Positions 1 through 8,312 of a stretch of 14,895 nucleotides of DNA are shown here, piece by piece. The translations under genes were made by a program, and so were the position numbers. The notes beneath the pieces were generated by a model. The model did not search any database. It saw only the letters and a program-made list of their open reading frames with translations, and had not been told where the DNA came from. Origin of the DNA: UBA3537 sp965657165 (GTDB taxonomy: Bacteria > Bacteroidota > Bacteroidia > Flavobacteriales > Flavobacteriaceae); assembly GCA_965657165.1 (NCBI GenBank), contig CBFHNG010000042.1, forward strand, positions 1 to 14,895, read 5' to 3'. Within the stretch, counting starts at the first letter, position 1. Every line of letters begins with the position of its first letter.

Positions 1-2150
1 AATGCTTGCTTTCCTAAAACTTTTACATCTTTTCGTCGAACAGGCATACTATAACCCTGATTTGCCAATAGTTTTGCATAGGCTTTTGCAGTTGCTATTT
101 GACGGTCTTTGTTTACAACAACAACATCTTTTCCTTTTTGTAAAATACCCAAGTCATAGGCTTCATATGCAGAAGTTGCCACTTTTGCCATACCAATTGT
201 AAGGAAGTATTCTTGTAAAATATTGAGTTCAACATCATTTTTTCTAAAAGAATCCGATGCTCGCATCGCCATTTCTTTTGAACCACCACCGCCAGGAATA
301 ACGCCTACACCAAATTCGACTAGACCAATGTAAGTTTCTGCAGCTGCAACGACTTTATCGGCATGCATAGAAAGCTCACAACCGCCTCCAAGTGTCATCC
401 CATGTGGTGCAGCAATAGTGGGAATAGAGGAGTAGCGCATCCGCATCATGGTGTCTTGAAAGTACTTGATAGCCATATTCAATTCATCATATTCTTGCTC
501 TACGGCCATCATAAAAATCATCCCAATATTTGCACCCACAGAAAAATTTGCCCCTTGATTACCAATAACTAATCCTTCAAAATTTTGTTCAGCCAAATCC
601 ACAGCTTTGTTTAGCCCTGCCAAAACATCGCCACCTATGGTATTCATTTTAGATTGGAATTCACAGTTTAAAATACCATCACCAAGATCTTCAATAACTA
701 CACCTGAGTTTTTAAAGACTTCTTTGGATTTTCGAATATTATCCAAAATGATAAAGGCATCCTGTCCTGGGATTTTTTCTTGTGTTTTATTTGAAATTGA
801 ATAAGCTAGAGTTGCTCCATTTTCAATGGTATAAAAAGATGAATTTCCAGATTCTAACATATCCAACACCCATTGCGAAGGTGAGTGGCCTTCGGATTCC
901 ATGATTTCAATTCCTTTTTGAACACCTATAGCGTCCCATATTTGAAAAGGTCCATGTTCCCATCCAAATCCGGCTTTCATCGCGTCGTCTATTTTATATA
1001 GCTCATCTGAAATTTCAGGTATCCTATGAGATACATATGCAAACATTGCAGCAAAGTTTTTTCTATAAAAATCTGCAGCTTTATCTTTCCCACCTACCAA
1101 AACTTTGAAACGGTCAATGACATTATCAATAGTTTTCGTAAGTTCTAATGTAGCAAATTTTGCACGTTTCTTTTCTCTATATTCTAGTGTGTTGAGATCC
1201 AATACAGTAATTGTCTTTCCCTCTTTTTTATAAAAACCTTGTCCTGTTTTGCTACCTAACCAGTTGTTTTCCATCATTTTAGAGATGAAGTCAGGGAGTT
1301 TAAAAAGTTCATGTGCTTCGTCATTTGGACAATTTTCATAAATTCCATTGGCAACATGCACAAGAGTGTCTAACCCAACAACATCTACGGTTCTAAATGT
1401 GGCCGATTTTGGACGTCCAATTACAGGTCCTGTTAGTTTATCAACTTCCTCTACAGTGAGTCCAAGTTCTTTTACTTGGTGAAACAAACTTTGAATGCCA
1501 AAAATTCCAATGCGATTTCCAATAAATGCTGGCGTATCTTTTGCAATGACTGATGTTTTTCCTAAAAATTGTTCACCATATCCATCTAAAAACTCTAAAA
1601 CAGCTTTGTCTGTTTTTGGTCCAGGTATGATTTCAAATAATTTTAAGTAGCGTGCAGGATTAAAAAAATGGGTTCCACAAAAGTGTTTTTGAAAGTCTTC
1701 ACTTCTGCCTTCACACATAAATTTTATGGGAATACCAGACGTATTTGAAGTGATTAGTGTGCCAGGGGTACGGTGTTTTTCAAGCGTTTCAAATACTTGT
1801 TTTTTGATGTCTAGTCGTTCTACAACGACTTCCATAATCCAGTCAACATCTTTGACTTTTGCAATATCATCTTCAATATTTCCAGTTGTAATACGCTGTG
1901 CAAATTTTTGACTGTAAATAGGGGAGGGCTTTGATTTTAGTGCAGCTTTGAGTGCATCATTTACCAAACGATTTCTTACAACCTTATTATCTAAAGTCAA
2001 TCCTTGTTTTTTCTCTTTTTCATTTAGTTCACGCGGCACAATATCAAGCAAAAGTACCTCTACACCAATATTGGCAAAATGACATGCAATGCCGCTGCCC
2101 ATAATCCCTGAACCAATGATGGCAATTTTTTTGATTTTTCTTTTTTTCAT
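1..2150 (-). CDS. fadN: 3-hydroxyacyl-CoA dehydrogenase / enoyl-CoA hydratase, FadN-like (partial, C-terminus off left edge)
   Basis: Bifunctional beta-oxidation enzyme that hydrates enoyl-CoA and oxidises 3-hydroxyacyl-CoA to 3-ketoacyl-CoA with NAD. The frame is open from the ATG at 2148-2150 to base 3 (716 codons); proteins of this type are about 790-800 residues, so roughly 80 are missing. Order of domains: NAD-binding Rossmann fold at the N-terminus (GSGIMGSG, residues 13-20), SNTSG at 135-139, HFFNP at 161-165 with the His161/Glu173 pair expected of the dehydrogenase, then a C-terminal hydratase domain with GGGCE (Glu592) and GLVEFG (Glu612). These two glutamates are 20 apart, as in active crotonases. 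Dehydrogenase before hydratase is the order in Bacillus FadN and the reverse of E. coli FadB. It starts 17 bases after the marR stop codon, so it is probably cotranscribed with marR. In relatives a thiolase and an acyl-CoA dehydrogenase usually follow, but that would lie outside this window. Confidence 0.95.
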   Translation of the reverse strand, partial: MKKRKIKKIAIIGSGIMGSGIACHFANIGVEVLLLDIVPRELNEKEKKQGLTLDNKVVRNRLVNDALKAALKSKPSPIYSQKFAQRITTGNIEDDIAKVKDVDWIMEVVVERLDIKKQVFETLEKHRTPGTLITSNTSGIPIKFMCEGRSEDFQKHFCGTHFFNPARYLKLFEIIPGPKTDKAVLEFLDGYGEQFLGKTSVIAKDTPAFIGNRIGIFGIQSLFHQVKELGLTVEEVDKLTGPVIGRPKSATFRTVDVVGLDTLVHVANGIYENCPNDEAHELFKLPDFISKMMENNWLGSKTGQGFYKKEGKTITVLDLNTLEYREKKRAKFATLELTKTIDNVIDRFKVLVGGKDKAADFYRKNFAAMFAYVSHRIPEISDELYKIDDAMKAGFGWEHGPFQIWDAIGVQKGIEIMESEGHSPSQWVLDMLESGNSSFYTIENGATLAYSISNKTQEKIPGQDAFIILDNIRKSKEVFKNSGVVIEDLGDGILNCEFQSKMNTIGGDVLAGLNKAVDLAEQNFEGLVIGNQGANFSVGANIGMIFMMAVEQEYDELNMAIKYFQDTMMRMRYSSIPTIAAPHGMTLGGGCELSMHADKVVAAAETYIGLVEFGVGVIPGGGGSKEMAMRASDSFRKNDVELNILQEYFLTIGMAKVATSAYEAYDLGILQKGKDVVVVNKDRQIATAKAYAKLLANQGYSMPVRRKDVKVLGKQA

Positions 2151-2167
2151 AAAAAGTATGTAGGTTA

Positions 2168-2599
2168 TTAAAATATTTTTTTATCGTTTATAAGATCCAA
2201 AATTATTTCTGAAACTTCATAAAAATGATTTAATTTCTCATTATTGATTTCAGCTTTTACTTTATCATTAAAAGTAAAAACTCGTTGTCTTGATTCCTCT
2301 CTTTTATCTAATCCTATTTTTGTTAAATGTATCAGCACACCACGTCCATCTTCTGGATTTGGACCCCTTTTTATCAAATTACGTTCCTCCAATGATTTTA
2401 AAATTCTAGACAAACTTGTAGCTTCCATTCCCATTTTTGGTCCCAAAGACGTTGAAGGTGTTCCCTTTTTTGGATCAATACTCAACAATGTAAACGCCGT
2501 GGCCATTGTAGCTTCAAATTTTGATGCTTCTTCATTGTACATTTTTTGAACTGCTAACCACGTTGTTCGCAATACATAATCTATTGTCTTTTCTTTCAT
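2168..2599 (-). CDS. MarR-family transcriptional regulator, probable repressor of the fatty-acid degradation operon
   Basis: A 143-residue protein, the usual MarR length. A helical N-terminal dimerisation part is followed by a winged-helix domain: the recognition helix is about residues 57-78 (MEATSLSRILKSLEERN and following), and the wing carries the conserved DGR triplet at 84-86, followed by LTKIG at 92-96. The C-terminal helix closes the dimer interface in this family. It sits immediately upstream of the FadN-like gene (17-base gap) and downstream of fadD on the same strand, so control of beta-oxidation genes is the natural inference. The effector is probably an acyl-CoA or fatty acid, but nothing in the sequence proves this. 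A 22-bp perfect palindrome lies 30 bases upstream of its ATG, where the -33 region would be, which suggests autoregulation. A TATATTTG box 17 bases before the ATG supports the chosen start. Confidence 0.9.
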   Translation of the reverse strand: MKEKTIDYVLRTTWLAVQKMYNEEASKFEATMATAFTLLSIDPKKGTPSTSLGPKMGMEATSLSRILKSLEERNLIKRGPNPEDGRGVLIHLTKIGLDKREESRQRVFTFNDKVKAEINNEKLNHFYEVSEIILDLINDKKIF

Positions 2600-2615
2600 A
2601 ATTAATTGGTTGCCT

Positions 2616-2623
2616 CAAATATA
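2616..2623 (-). promoter_or_regulatory. -7 box of the marR-fadN promoter (TATATTTG)
   Basis: On the minus strand this reads TATATTTG, an exact match to the Bacteroidota sigma-A -7 consensus TAnnTTTG, 17 bases upstream of the marR ATG. It predicts a transcript starting near 2609 with a very short leader. No -33 TTG is seen at the expected distance; that position is occupied by the palindrome at 2630-2651. Confidence 0.6.
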
Positions 2624-2629
2624 TAAAAT

Positions 2630-2651
2630 TATATTATGCATGCATAATATA
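2630..2651. promoter_or_regulatory. Perfect 22-bp palindrome, probable MarR operator 1
   Basis: A perfect inverted repeat centred between 2640 and 2641, with core TTATGCATGCATAA flanked by symmetric AT bases. It covers the stretch just upstream of the marR -7 box, so a bound dimer would block RNA polymerase. Size and symmetry fit a MarR dimer site. Binding by the neighbouring MarR protein is inferred. Confidence 0.6.
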
Positions 2652-2660
2652 TATAAAAAA

Positions 2661-2676
2661 ATTATGCATGCATAGT
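2661..2676. promoter_or_regulatory. Second palindrome with the same core, probable MarR operator 2
   Basis: TATGCATGCATA at 2663-2674 is a perfect 12-bp inverted repeat identical to the core of the first palindrome, with its centre 28 bp away. Symmetry breaks at the next pair (2662/2675) and holds again at 2661/2676. On the minus strand it is followed by a run of seven T, so a weak fadD terminator is the alternative reading. A 12-base palindrome leaves only a 4-bp stem once a loop is allowed, so operator is preferred. Confidence 0.5.
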
Positions 2677-2693
2677 AAATAATTATAATTTAC
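2675..2693. repeat. Imperfect AT-rich inverted repeat GTAAAT...ATTTAC
   Basis: Six-base arms GTAAAT (2675-2680) and ATTTAC (2688-2693) flank a 7-base spacer that is itself nearly symmetric. It lies between the fadD stop codon and the two probable operators. It could be an mRNA 3' hairpin for fadD or simply a product of AT-rich composition. Confidence 0.3.
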
Positions 2694-2728
2694 AGAGAAG
2701 AAATAAATTATTAAATGAAAAACTTAGA

Positions 2729-4501
2729 TTAGTCTGAATAGATTTTTTGAACTAATTCCTCATAAATTTCAACGATAACGCTGCGTTTCATTTTCATGGT
2801 AGGGGTTAAATGACCGCCTTCAATACACCAAACGTCTGGTGTGATTTCAAATTTTTTGATTTGTTCCCATTTCCCAAAACGACTGTTACATTTGTCAATC
2901 TCAATTTGGATGCGTTCTTGTACTTCAGAGGACGCTATAATTGAAGTAGGGTTTTTATCGATACTGTGGTTTTTTTTATCAATCCAATCGTATACAAATT
3001 CAAAATTCAATTGAATTAGTGCGGCTGGCATTTTTTGATTTTCACCAATGACCATTACTTGTTCAATAAAATTAGATTCTTTAAGCTCATTTTCAATAAG
3101 AGTAGGAATGATATATTTTCCACCTGAGGTTTTAAACATTTCTTTCTTTCTCCCAGTAATTTTTAAGAAGCCATCAGTGTCAATTTCACCTTTATCACCT
3201 GTATGAAAATACTCGCCTGTCATTACAGATGCTGTACGTTCGGGGTCTTTGTAATACCCTTTCATAACATTTGGACCTTTGATTAAAATTTCTCCATCAT
3301 CTGCAATTTTCACTTCAACGTTTGAAATTGGTTTTCCGACTGTTCCAATCTTAAATAAATTATTGGCATGCATGCCCACACTCACAACAGGTGAGGTCTC
3401 TGTAAGACCATAGCCCTCCATAACCATCATTCCAGAGGCGCAGAAAATTCTTGAGAGGCGGGGATGTAGTGCTGCACTTCCAGAAACCATAGTGTGGAGC
3501 TCTCCACCAAGAGCTGCTTTCCATTTGCTGAATATCAATTTTCTAGCAATTTTTAATTTGAATTCATACCAAAATCCATTTGCACCATAAGGTTCAAAAC
3601 GCTCTCCCAAGCGAATAGCCCAGAAAAACAATGCTTTTTTAATTCCTGTGAGTTCTGTTCCCTTTGCATAGATTTTGTTGAAGACCTTTTCCAACAGACG
3701 TGGTACTACACTCATCAAATTGGGTTTGATTTCTTGTGCATTTGCTCCAATGGTTTCTAAACTTTCTGCAAAATACACGCTAACACCTGCATGCTGATAA
3801 ATGTAAATTAAAACACGTTCAAAAATATGACACAGTGGCAAAAAGCTCAACACTCTAGTTGTGCCTTCCATTAGTGGAAGTCTAGGAATACTAGCCAAAA
3901 TATTTTGTACAATATTTTTGTGAGTAAGCATTACTCCTTTGGGTTTTCCTGTTGTTCCAGATGTGTAAATAATAGTGGCCAAATCGGCTTCTGTTACTTC
4001 TGCTTTTCTTGCTTCAACTTCATCTTGAGTTGAAGTATCTTTTCCGAGTTTAAAAAGTTCAGTATAGTTTTTACACCCTTCTATTTGATCAAAACTAAAA
4101 ACATCTTTTAGTTTTGTTTTAGATTTAACTTTCATCACTTTTTCCAAAACTTCCTTATCAGAAACAAAACAATATGTAGCTTCACTATGATTCAATACAT
4201 ATTCGTAATCTTCAGAAGAAATGGTGGGGTAAATAGGAATATTCTGAGCACCAACTTGTAAAACTCCAATATCTACAATACACCACTCTGTACGGTTTGT
4301 TGACGATATTACTGCAATTTTTTCGTCTTTTTTTACCCCTAGCTTTAGCAAAGCACGGCTCAGTGCGTTGGCTTTGTCCAAGTATTCTTTTGTTGATGTT
4401 TTTTCCCATTCTCCATCTTTTTTACTGACGAGAGCCGCATCAAGATTATGGGTTTCCAATTGATAATATGGAAAGTCAAAAAGTCGAGTAATGTTGGTCA
4501 T
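2729..4501 (-). CDS. fadD: Long-chain fatty-acid--CoA ligase (AMP-forming)
   Basis: Activates fatty acids with ATP and CoA to acyl-CoA, the entry step of beta-oxidation and of lipid recycling, in the cytoplasm or at the inner membrane. The 590-residue length is normal for the bacterial long-chain ligases that resemble the eukaryotic type. Motifs of the adenylate-forming superfamily appear in order: P-loop YTSGTTGKPKG at 179-189, GYGLTET at 363-369, HTGD at 433-436, the hinge region GRKKE at 450-454, and LTPTMKMKR at 565-573, whose Lys570 matches the C-terminal catalytic lysine. No signal peptide or clear membrane helix is seen. It is on the same strand as the marR and fadN genes downstream, separated by 129 bases holding the probable operators. 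It therefore belongs to the same pathway but may be transcribed separately. Chain-length preference cannot be read from the sequence. Confidence 0.95.
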   Translation of the reverse strand: MTNITRLFDFPYYQLETHNLDAALVSKKDGEWEKTSTKEYLDKANALSRALLKLGVKKDEKIAVISSTNRTEWCIVDIGVLQVGAQNIPIYPTISSEDYEYVLNHSEATYCFVSDKEVLEKVMKVKSKTKLKDVFSFDQIEGCKNYTELFKLGKDTSTQDEVEARKAEVTEADLATIIYTSGTTGKPKGVMLTHKNIVQNILASIPRLPLMEGTTRVLSFLPLCHIFERVLIYIYQHAGVSVYFAESLETIGANAQEIKPNLMSVVPRLLEKVFNKIYAKGTELTGIKKALFFWAIRLGERFEPYGANGFWYEFKLKIARKLIFSKWKAALGGELHTMVSGSAALHPRLSRIFCASGMMVMEGYGLTETSPVVSVGMHANNLFKIGTVGKPISNVEVKIADDGEILIKGPNVMKGYYKDPERTASVMTGEYFHTGDKGEIDTDGFLKITGRKKEMFKTSGGKYIIPTLIENELKESNFIEQVMVIGENQKMPAALIQLNFEFVYDWIDKKNHSIDKNPTSIIASSEVQERIQIEIDKCNSRFGKWEQIKKFEITPDVWCIEGGHLTPTMKMKRSVIVEIYEELVQKIYSD

Positions 4502-4524
4502 TTTTGTTTGTGTTTGATACCATG

Positions 4525-4554
4525 CAAAATAGTGAATTTTAAAAAATATACAAA
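4525..4554 (-). promoter_or_regulatory. Candidate fadD promoter (-33 TTTG, -7-like TATTTTG)
   Basis: On the minus strand TTTG (4551-4554) and TATTTTG (4525-4531) are separated by 19 bases. The spacing is right for Bacteroidota promoters, but the -7 element is one base short of TAnnTTTG. The box ends 24 bases before the fadD ATG. The 110-base gap between purL and fadD holds nothing else I can identify. Confidence 0.4.
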
Positions 4555-4611
4555 TAAGAAACTCTAATTTGTAAATTAAACAACACCAAAAACCATGAAT
4601 TTAAAAGATGA

Positions 4612-7600
4612 TTACAGGTTTTCAATCCACAAACGTGCATTTACAAATGCTTCGAGCCAAGGTGACACTTCATCATTTCTTCCTTGTGGATAGTGAGCCC
4701 AATTCCAAGGAAATGTAGACCGCTCAATGTGTGGCATGGTCACCAAATGTCTTCCAGAATTGTCACAAAGCATCGCAGTGTTATAATCTGAACCATTTGG
4801 ATTGTGTGGGTAAGCTTCGTATCTGTAGGTGCCCACAATATTATATCTTGATGCTTCATACGGCAATGAGAATTTACCTTCACCATGTGAAATCCACACG
4901 CCTAGAGTAGTACCTTCCAAACTTGAAAGCATGACAGAATTATTTTTTTGAATAGTAACAGAAGTGAAAGCACTTTCGTGTTTTTTAGAATCGTTGTAGG
5001 TCATTTTTCCATGTTGTTCGTGGTCTGGATTAATCAGATCGAGTTCCATCCACAATTGACATCCATTACAAATACCAATAGAAAGTGTATCTTTTCGATG
5101 GAAGAAATTTTGAAGCGCATTTTTGGCTTTTTCGTTATATTTAAAAGCACCTGCCCAACCTTTGGCAGACCCCAAAACATCACTATTGCTAAAGCCACCA
5201 ACAGCACCAATAAATTGAATATCTTCCAAAGTTTCTCTTCCAGAAATTAAATCGGTCATATGAACATCTCGAACTTCAAAACCAGCAAGATGCATGGCAT
5301 TGGCCATTTCACGCTCAGAATTACTCCCTTTTTCTCTAATAATGGCTGCTTTTGGACGGGATTTTGAGGTCTCAAATTTTGGTAATTTCCCAGTGAAATG
5401 AGACGGCAGTGTAAAGCTTAAAGGCTGTTTTTTGTAATTTTCGTATCGAGTTTTTGCCAGTCCATTGGCTGTTTGTTTTTCATCTAGTAGATAGGAGGTT
5501 TCATACCAAATATCTCTATAGGTGTCGATATCAAGATTTATGTTTTGATCATTATTTTTTATAGTGAGTTGACCTTTAGAAATTACTGTTCCAATACAGT
5601 ATGCTTTTATCCCAGCGTTTTTGAGAGTTGTCTCAATAGAATTATCTACTGATTGAAAAACAATACCTGAATTTTCTGCAAATAATAGTTTTGTAGTATC
5701 GGCTTCATCGAGTACAGTTAAGTCAATATGAGCACCAATTTTATTATCAGAAAAACATAGTTCTAAAAGTGTTGTAATCAGACCTCCAGAGGCCACGTCA
5801 TGTCCTGCAACAATTTTATTGTTTTTAATAAGCTTTTGTATGGTGTTAAAAACAGTTTTTACATAAGCTGCATTTTTGACTGATGGTGTTTCGTTACCAA
5901 TTTTATTTTGGGTTTGAGCAAATGCGCTTCCGCCTAATTTGAAATTATCTTCAGAAATATTGATGTAGTAGATTTGCCCTGCATTTTTTTTGAATAAAGG
6001 CTCAACAACTTTTGATATTCCATTACAATGTCCAGCAGCAGAAATGATAACCGTTCCTGGTGATATGACATCACCATCTGGGTATTTTTGCTTCATAGAA
6101 AGTGAATCCTTTCCTGTTGGAACATTGATACCAAGGTCAATAGCAAATTCAGAAATCCCTTTTACGGCTTGGTATAAACGAGCGTCTTCGCCAGGATTTT
6201 TGCATGGCCACATCCAATTGGCAGACAAAGAAACACTTTTTAAATCTTCTTCTAGTGGTGCCCAAATTATGTTTGTTAATGCTTCCGTAATAGCATTTCT
6301 ACTTCCTGCAGTTGGGTCAATTAGTGCAGCAATTGGTGCATGCCCAATACTTGTTGCAATTCCGTGTTCACTTTTGTAATCCAAAGCCATAACCCCAACA
6401 TTGTTGAGTGGAAGCTGCAAAGGCCCAACACATTGTTGCTTAGCAACTTTTCCTCCAACACAACGGTCTACTTTGTTGGTGAGCCAATCCTTACAAGCAA
6501 CGGATTCTAGTTTGAGAACTTGACTCAAATATGTCGTAAAATATTTTTGTTCGTAGTTGAGTTTGGCATATGTTTTTGTGATGGTTTGATCTTCCATAAT
6601 GGTTTTTGGTGAGCTGCCAAACATATCCTCCAGGTTGAAATCCATAGGTTTGTTACCACTTTTAGCCGACTCAAACACAAAACGGTGATCGTTGGTTACT
6701 GTTCCCACATTGTACATTGGGGAGCGTTCACGGTCAGCAATTTTTTTTAGGGTATCCATATGTGCTTTTGGTACTACAAGTCCCATTCGTTCTTGTGATT
6801 CATTCCCAATAAGTTCTTTGTCCGATAGGGTAGGATCACCAACGGGAAGTACATCTAAATTGATATGTCCTCCAGTATCTTCAACCAATTCAGATAAGCA
6901 ATTAAGATGTCCTCCAGCGCCGTGGTCGTGGATGGAAACAATAAAATTTTCTGGACTTTCAACCAGCGCTCGTACAGTGTTTGCTGCTCGTTTTTGCATT
7001 TCTGGATTGGAACGTTGAACAGCATTAAGTTCTATTCCAGTAGAAAATGCACCGGTATCCGCTGATGATACAGCAGCACCACCCATCCCAATGCGATAAT
7101 TTTCACCCCCTAAAATAACAATATCATCACCCTCTTTTGGTGTGCTTTTTAGGGCCTGATTAGCTTTGCCATAACCGATACCACCAGCTTGCATAATAAC
7201 TTTATCAAAACCCAATTTTTCTACATCTTCTTGATGCTCAAAAGTAAGGACAGAGCCACAAATTAGGGGTTGACCAAATTTATTTCCAAAATCTGATGCA
7301 CCATTTGAAGCTTTGATTAGAATATCCATTGGTGTTTGATACAACCATTGACGTTCTTTAAAACCATTTTCCCAAGGGCGATTGTCTAACAATCGCGAAT
7401 AGGAGGTCATGTATACCGCTGTTCCTGCTAATGGCAAAGAGCCTTTTCCACCTGCAAGTCGATCTCTGATTTCACCCCCAGAGCCAGTTGCTGCTCCGTT
7501 GAAAGGTTCTACTGTTGTTGGAAAATTGTGTGTTTCAGCTTTTAAAGAAATCACAGATTCAAAATCTTCGGCCACATACGTATCGGGTTTATCTGCACTT

Positions 7601-8274
7601 TTTGGAGCAAATTGTTCTACCACAGGCCCTTTAATAAATGCTACATTGTCTTTGTAAGCAGAGACAATGTTGTTGGGGTTTTGTTTAGAGGTTTCTTTAA
7701 TCAGCTTGAATAGGGAGGTGGGTTGTTCTTCGCCATCAATTACAAAAGTTCCATTAAAAATTTTATGGCGACAATGTTCTGAATTCACTTGCGAAAATCC
7801 AAAAACCTCAGAATCGGTGAGAGGGCGACCTATTTTTTCACTAACTCCATTGAGGTAATCAATTTCTTCCTCGCTTAGCGCAAGTCCTTCTTGGATGTTG
7901 TAGGCAGCGATATCAGTAATATTTATGATAGGTTCTGGAGTAATGTTGATATCAAAGATTTGCTGATTGAGTTCTAAAAATTTTTCAGAAATCATCGGGT
8001 CGAAACCTTGATGATCTTTTGTTACAGCGTTAAATTCTTCGATACGAATAATGCCTAAAACCCCCATATTTTGAGTAATTTCTACAGCATTGGTACTCCA
8101 AGGAGTAATCATTGCAGCACGAGGCCCAACAAAAGGGGTTTCAATCGTAGACTTATTTATTTTGGATTGGTTACCAAAAAGCCATTGCAATTTTGATAGG
8201 TCTTCGGGGGATAATTCGCCTTGGGTTTGTACTGCAAAAACTTTGGTATTAGGTTGGCCAAAGAAGTGAATCAT
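4612..8274 (-). CDS. purL: Phosphoribosylformylglycinamidine synthase, single-chain form
   Basis: Converts FGAR, glutamine and ATP to FGAM, step 4 of de novo purine synthesis, in the cytoplasm. The start at 8274 gives 1220 residues beginning MIHFFGQ, the usual length of the large single-chain enzyme. An upstream in-frame ATG at 8298 would add eight residues but lies in a palindrome at the predicted transcript start, so it is unlikely. Layout: PurS-like N-terminal domain (about 1-130), linker, the FGAM synthase core with SQVNSEHCRH at 161-170 and LKAETHNFPT...GGEIRD at 244-271, and a glutamine amidotransferase domain from about 975. The amidotransferase has the nucleophile elbow GICNGCQ (Cys1069) and MPHIER with His1182 and Glu1184, completing the triad. 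All catalytic elements are present. The smaller PurS/PurQ subunits needed by short PurL forms are therefore not required. No other purine gene lies in the window. Confidence 0.97.
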   Translation of the reverse strand: MIHFFGQPNTKVFAVQTQGELSPEDLSKLQWLFGNQSKINKSTIETPFVGPRAAMITPWSTNAVEITQNMGVLGIIRIEEFNAVTKDHQGFDPMISEKFLELNQQIFDINITPEPIINITDIAAYNIQEGLALSEEEIDYLNGVSEKIGRPLTDSEVFGFSQVNSEHCRHKIFNGTFVIDGEEQPTSLFKLIKETSKQNPNNIVSAYKDNVAFIKGPVVEQFAPKSADKPDTYVAEDFESVISLKAETHNFPTTVEPFNGAATGSGGEIRDRLAGGKGSLPLAGTAVYMTSYSRLLDNRPWENGFKERQWLYQTPMDILIKASNGASDFGNKFGQPLICGSVLTFEHQEDVEKLGFDKVIMQAGGIGYGKANQALKSTPKEGDDIVILGGENYRIGMGGAAVSSADTGAFSTGIELNAVQRSNPEMQKRAANTVRALVESPENFIVSIHDHGAGGHLNCLSELVEDTGGHINLDVLPVGDPTLSDKELIGNESQERMGLVVPKAHMDTLKKIADRERSPMYNVGTVTNDHRFVFESAKSGNKPMDFNLEDMFGSSPKTIMEDQTITKTYAKLNYEQKYFTTYLSQVLKLESVACKDWLTNKVDRCVGGKVAKQQCVGPLQLPLNNVGVMALDYKSEHGIATSIGHAPIAALIDPTAGSRNAITEALTNIIWAPLEEDLKSVSLSANWMWPCKNPGEDARLYQAVKGISEFAIDLGINVPTGKDSLSMKQKYPDGDVISPGTVIISAAGHCNGISKVVEPLFKKNAGQIYYINISEDNFKLGGSAFAQTQNKIGNETPSVKNAAYVKTVFNTIQKLIKNNKIVAGHDVASGGLITTLLELCFSDNKIGAHIDLTVLDEADTTKLLFAENSGIVFQSVDNSIETTLKNAGIKAYCIGTVISKGQLTIKNNDQNINLDIDTYRDIWYETSYLLDEKQTANGLAKTRYENYKKQPLSFTLPSHFTGKLPKFETSKSRPKAAIIREKGSNSEREMANAMHLAGFEVRDVHMTDLISGRETLEDIQFIGAVGGFSNSDVLGSAKGWAGAFKYNEKAKNALQNFFHRKDTLSIGICNGCQLWMELDLINPDHEQHGKMTYNDSKKHESAFTSVTIQKNNSVMLSSLEGTTLGVWISHGEGKFSLPYEASRYNIVGTYRYEAYPHNPNGSDYNTAMLCDNSGRHLVTMPHIERSTFPWNWAHYPQGRNDEVSPWLEAFVNARLWIENL

Positions 8275-8284
8275 GCGCTTAAAT

Positions 8285-8298
8285 TTGATAATTATCAA
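8285..8298. promoter_or_regulatory. Palindrome in the purL leader
   Basis: TTGATAATTATCAA is a perfect 14-bp inverted repeat between the purL -7 box and the start codon, at the predicted transcript start. It could be an operator or a 5' mRNA hairpin. No regulator gene lies next to purL, so no binder can be named. Confidence 0.35.
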
Positions 8299-8304
8299 TT
8301 ATTG

Positions 8305-8312
8305 CAAATTTA
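8305..8312 (-). promoter_or_regulatory. -7 box of the purL promoter (TAAATTTG)
   Basis: The minus strand reads TAAATTTG, an exact TAnnTTTG match, 31 bases before the chosen purL ATG. It predicts transcription from about 8298, which would exclude or barely include the ATG at 8298 and so supports translation from 8274. No -33 TTG is found at the standard distance. Confidence 0.5.

Noticed and set aside
2244..2549. 101-codon open frame on the plus strand opposite marR
   Set aside because: It is an antisense shadow of a well-supported MarR gene, and its protein has no recognisable motif.
3365..3376. GGCATGCATGCC palindrome inside fadD sharing ATGCATGC with the probable MarR operators
   Set aside because: Its symmetry centre is different (ATG|CAT instead of GCA|TGC), its flanks are GC rather than AT, and it encodes ordinary fadD residues; likely coincidence.
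5990..6379. 129-codon open frame on the plus strand within purL
   Set aside because: Antisense shadow of conserved purL coding sequence; other plus-strand frames in purL were dismissed for the same reason.
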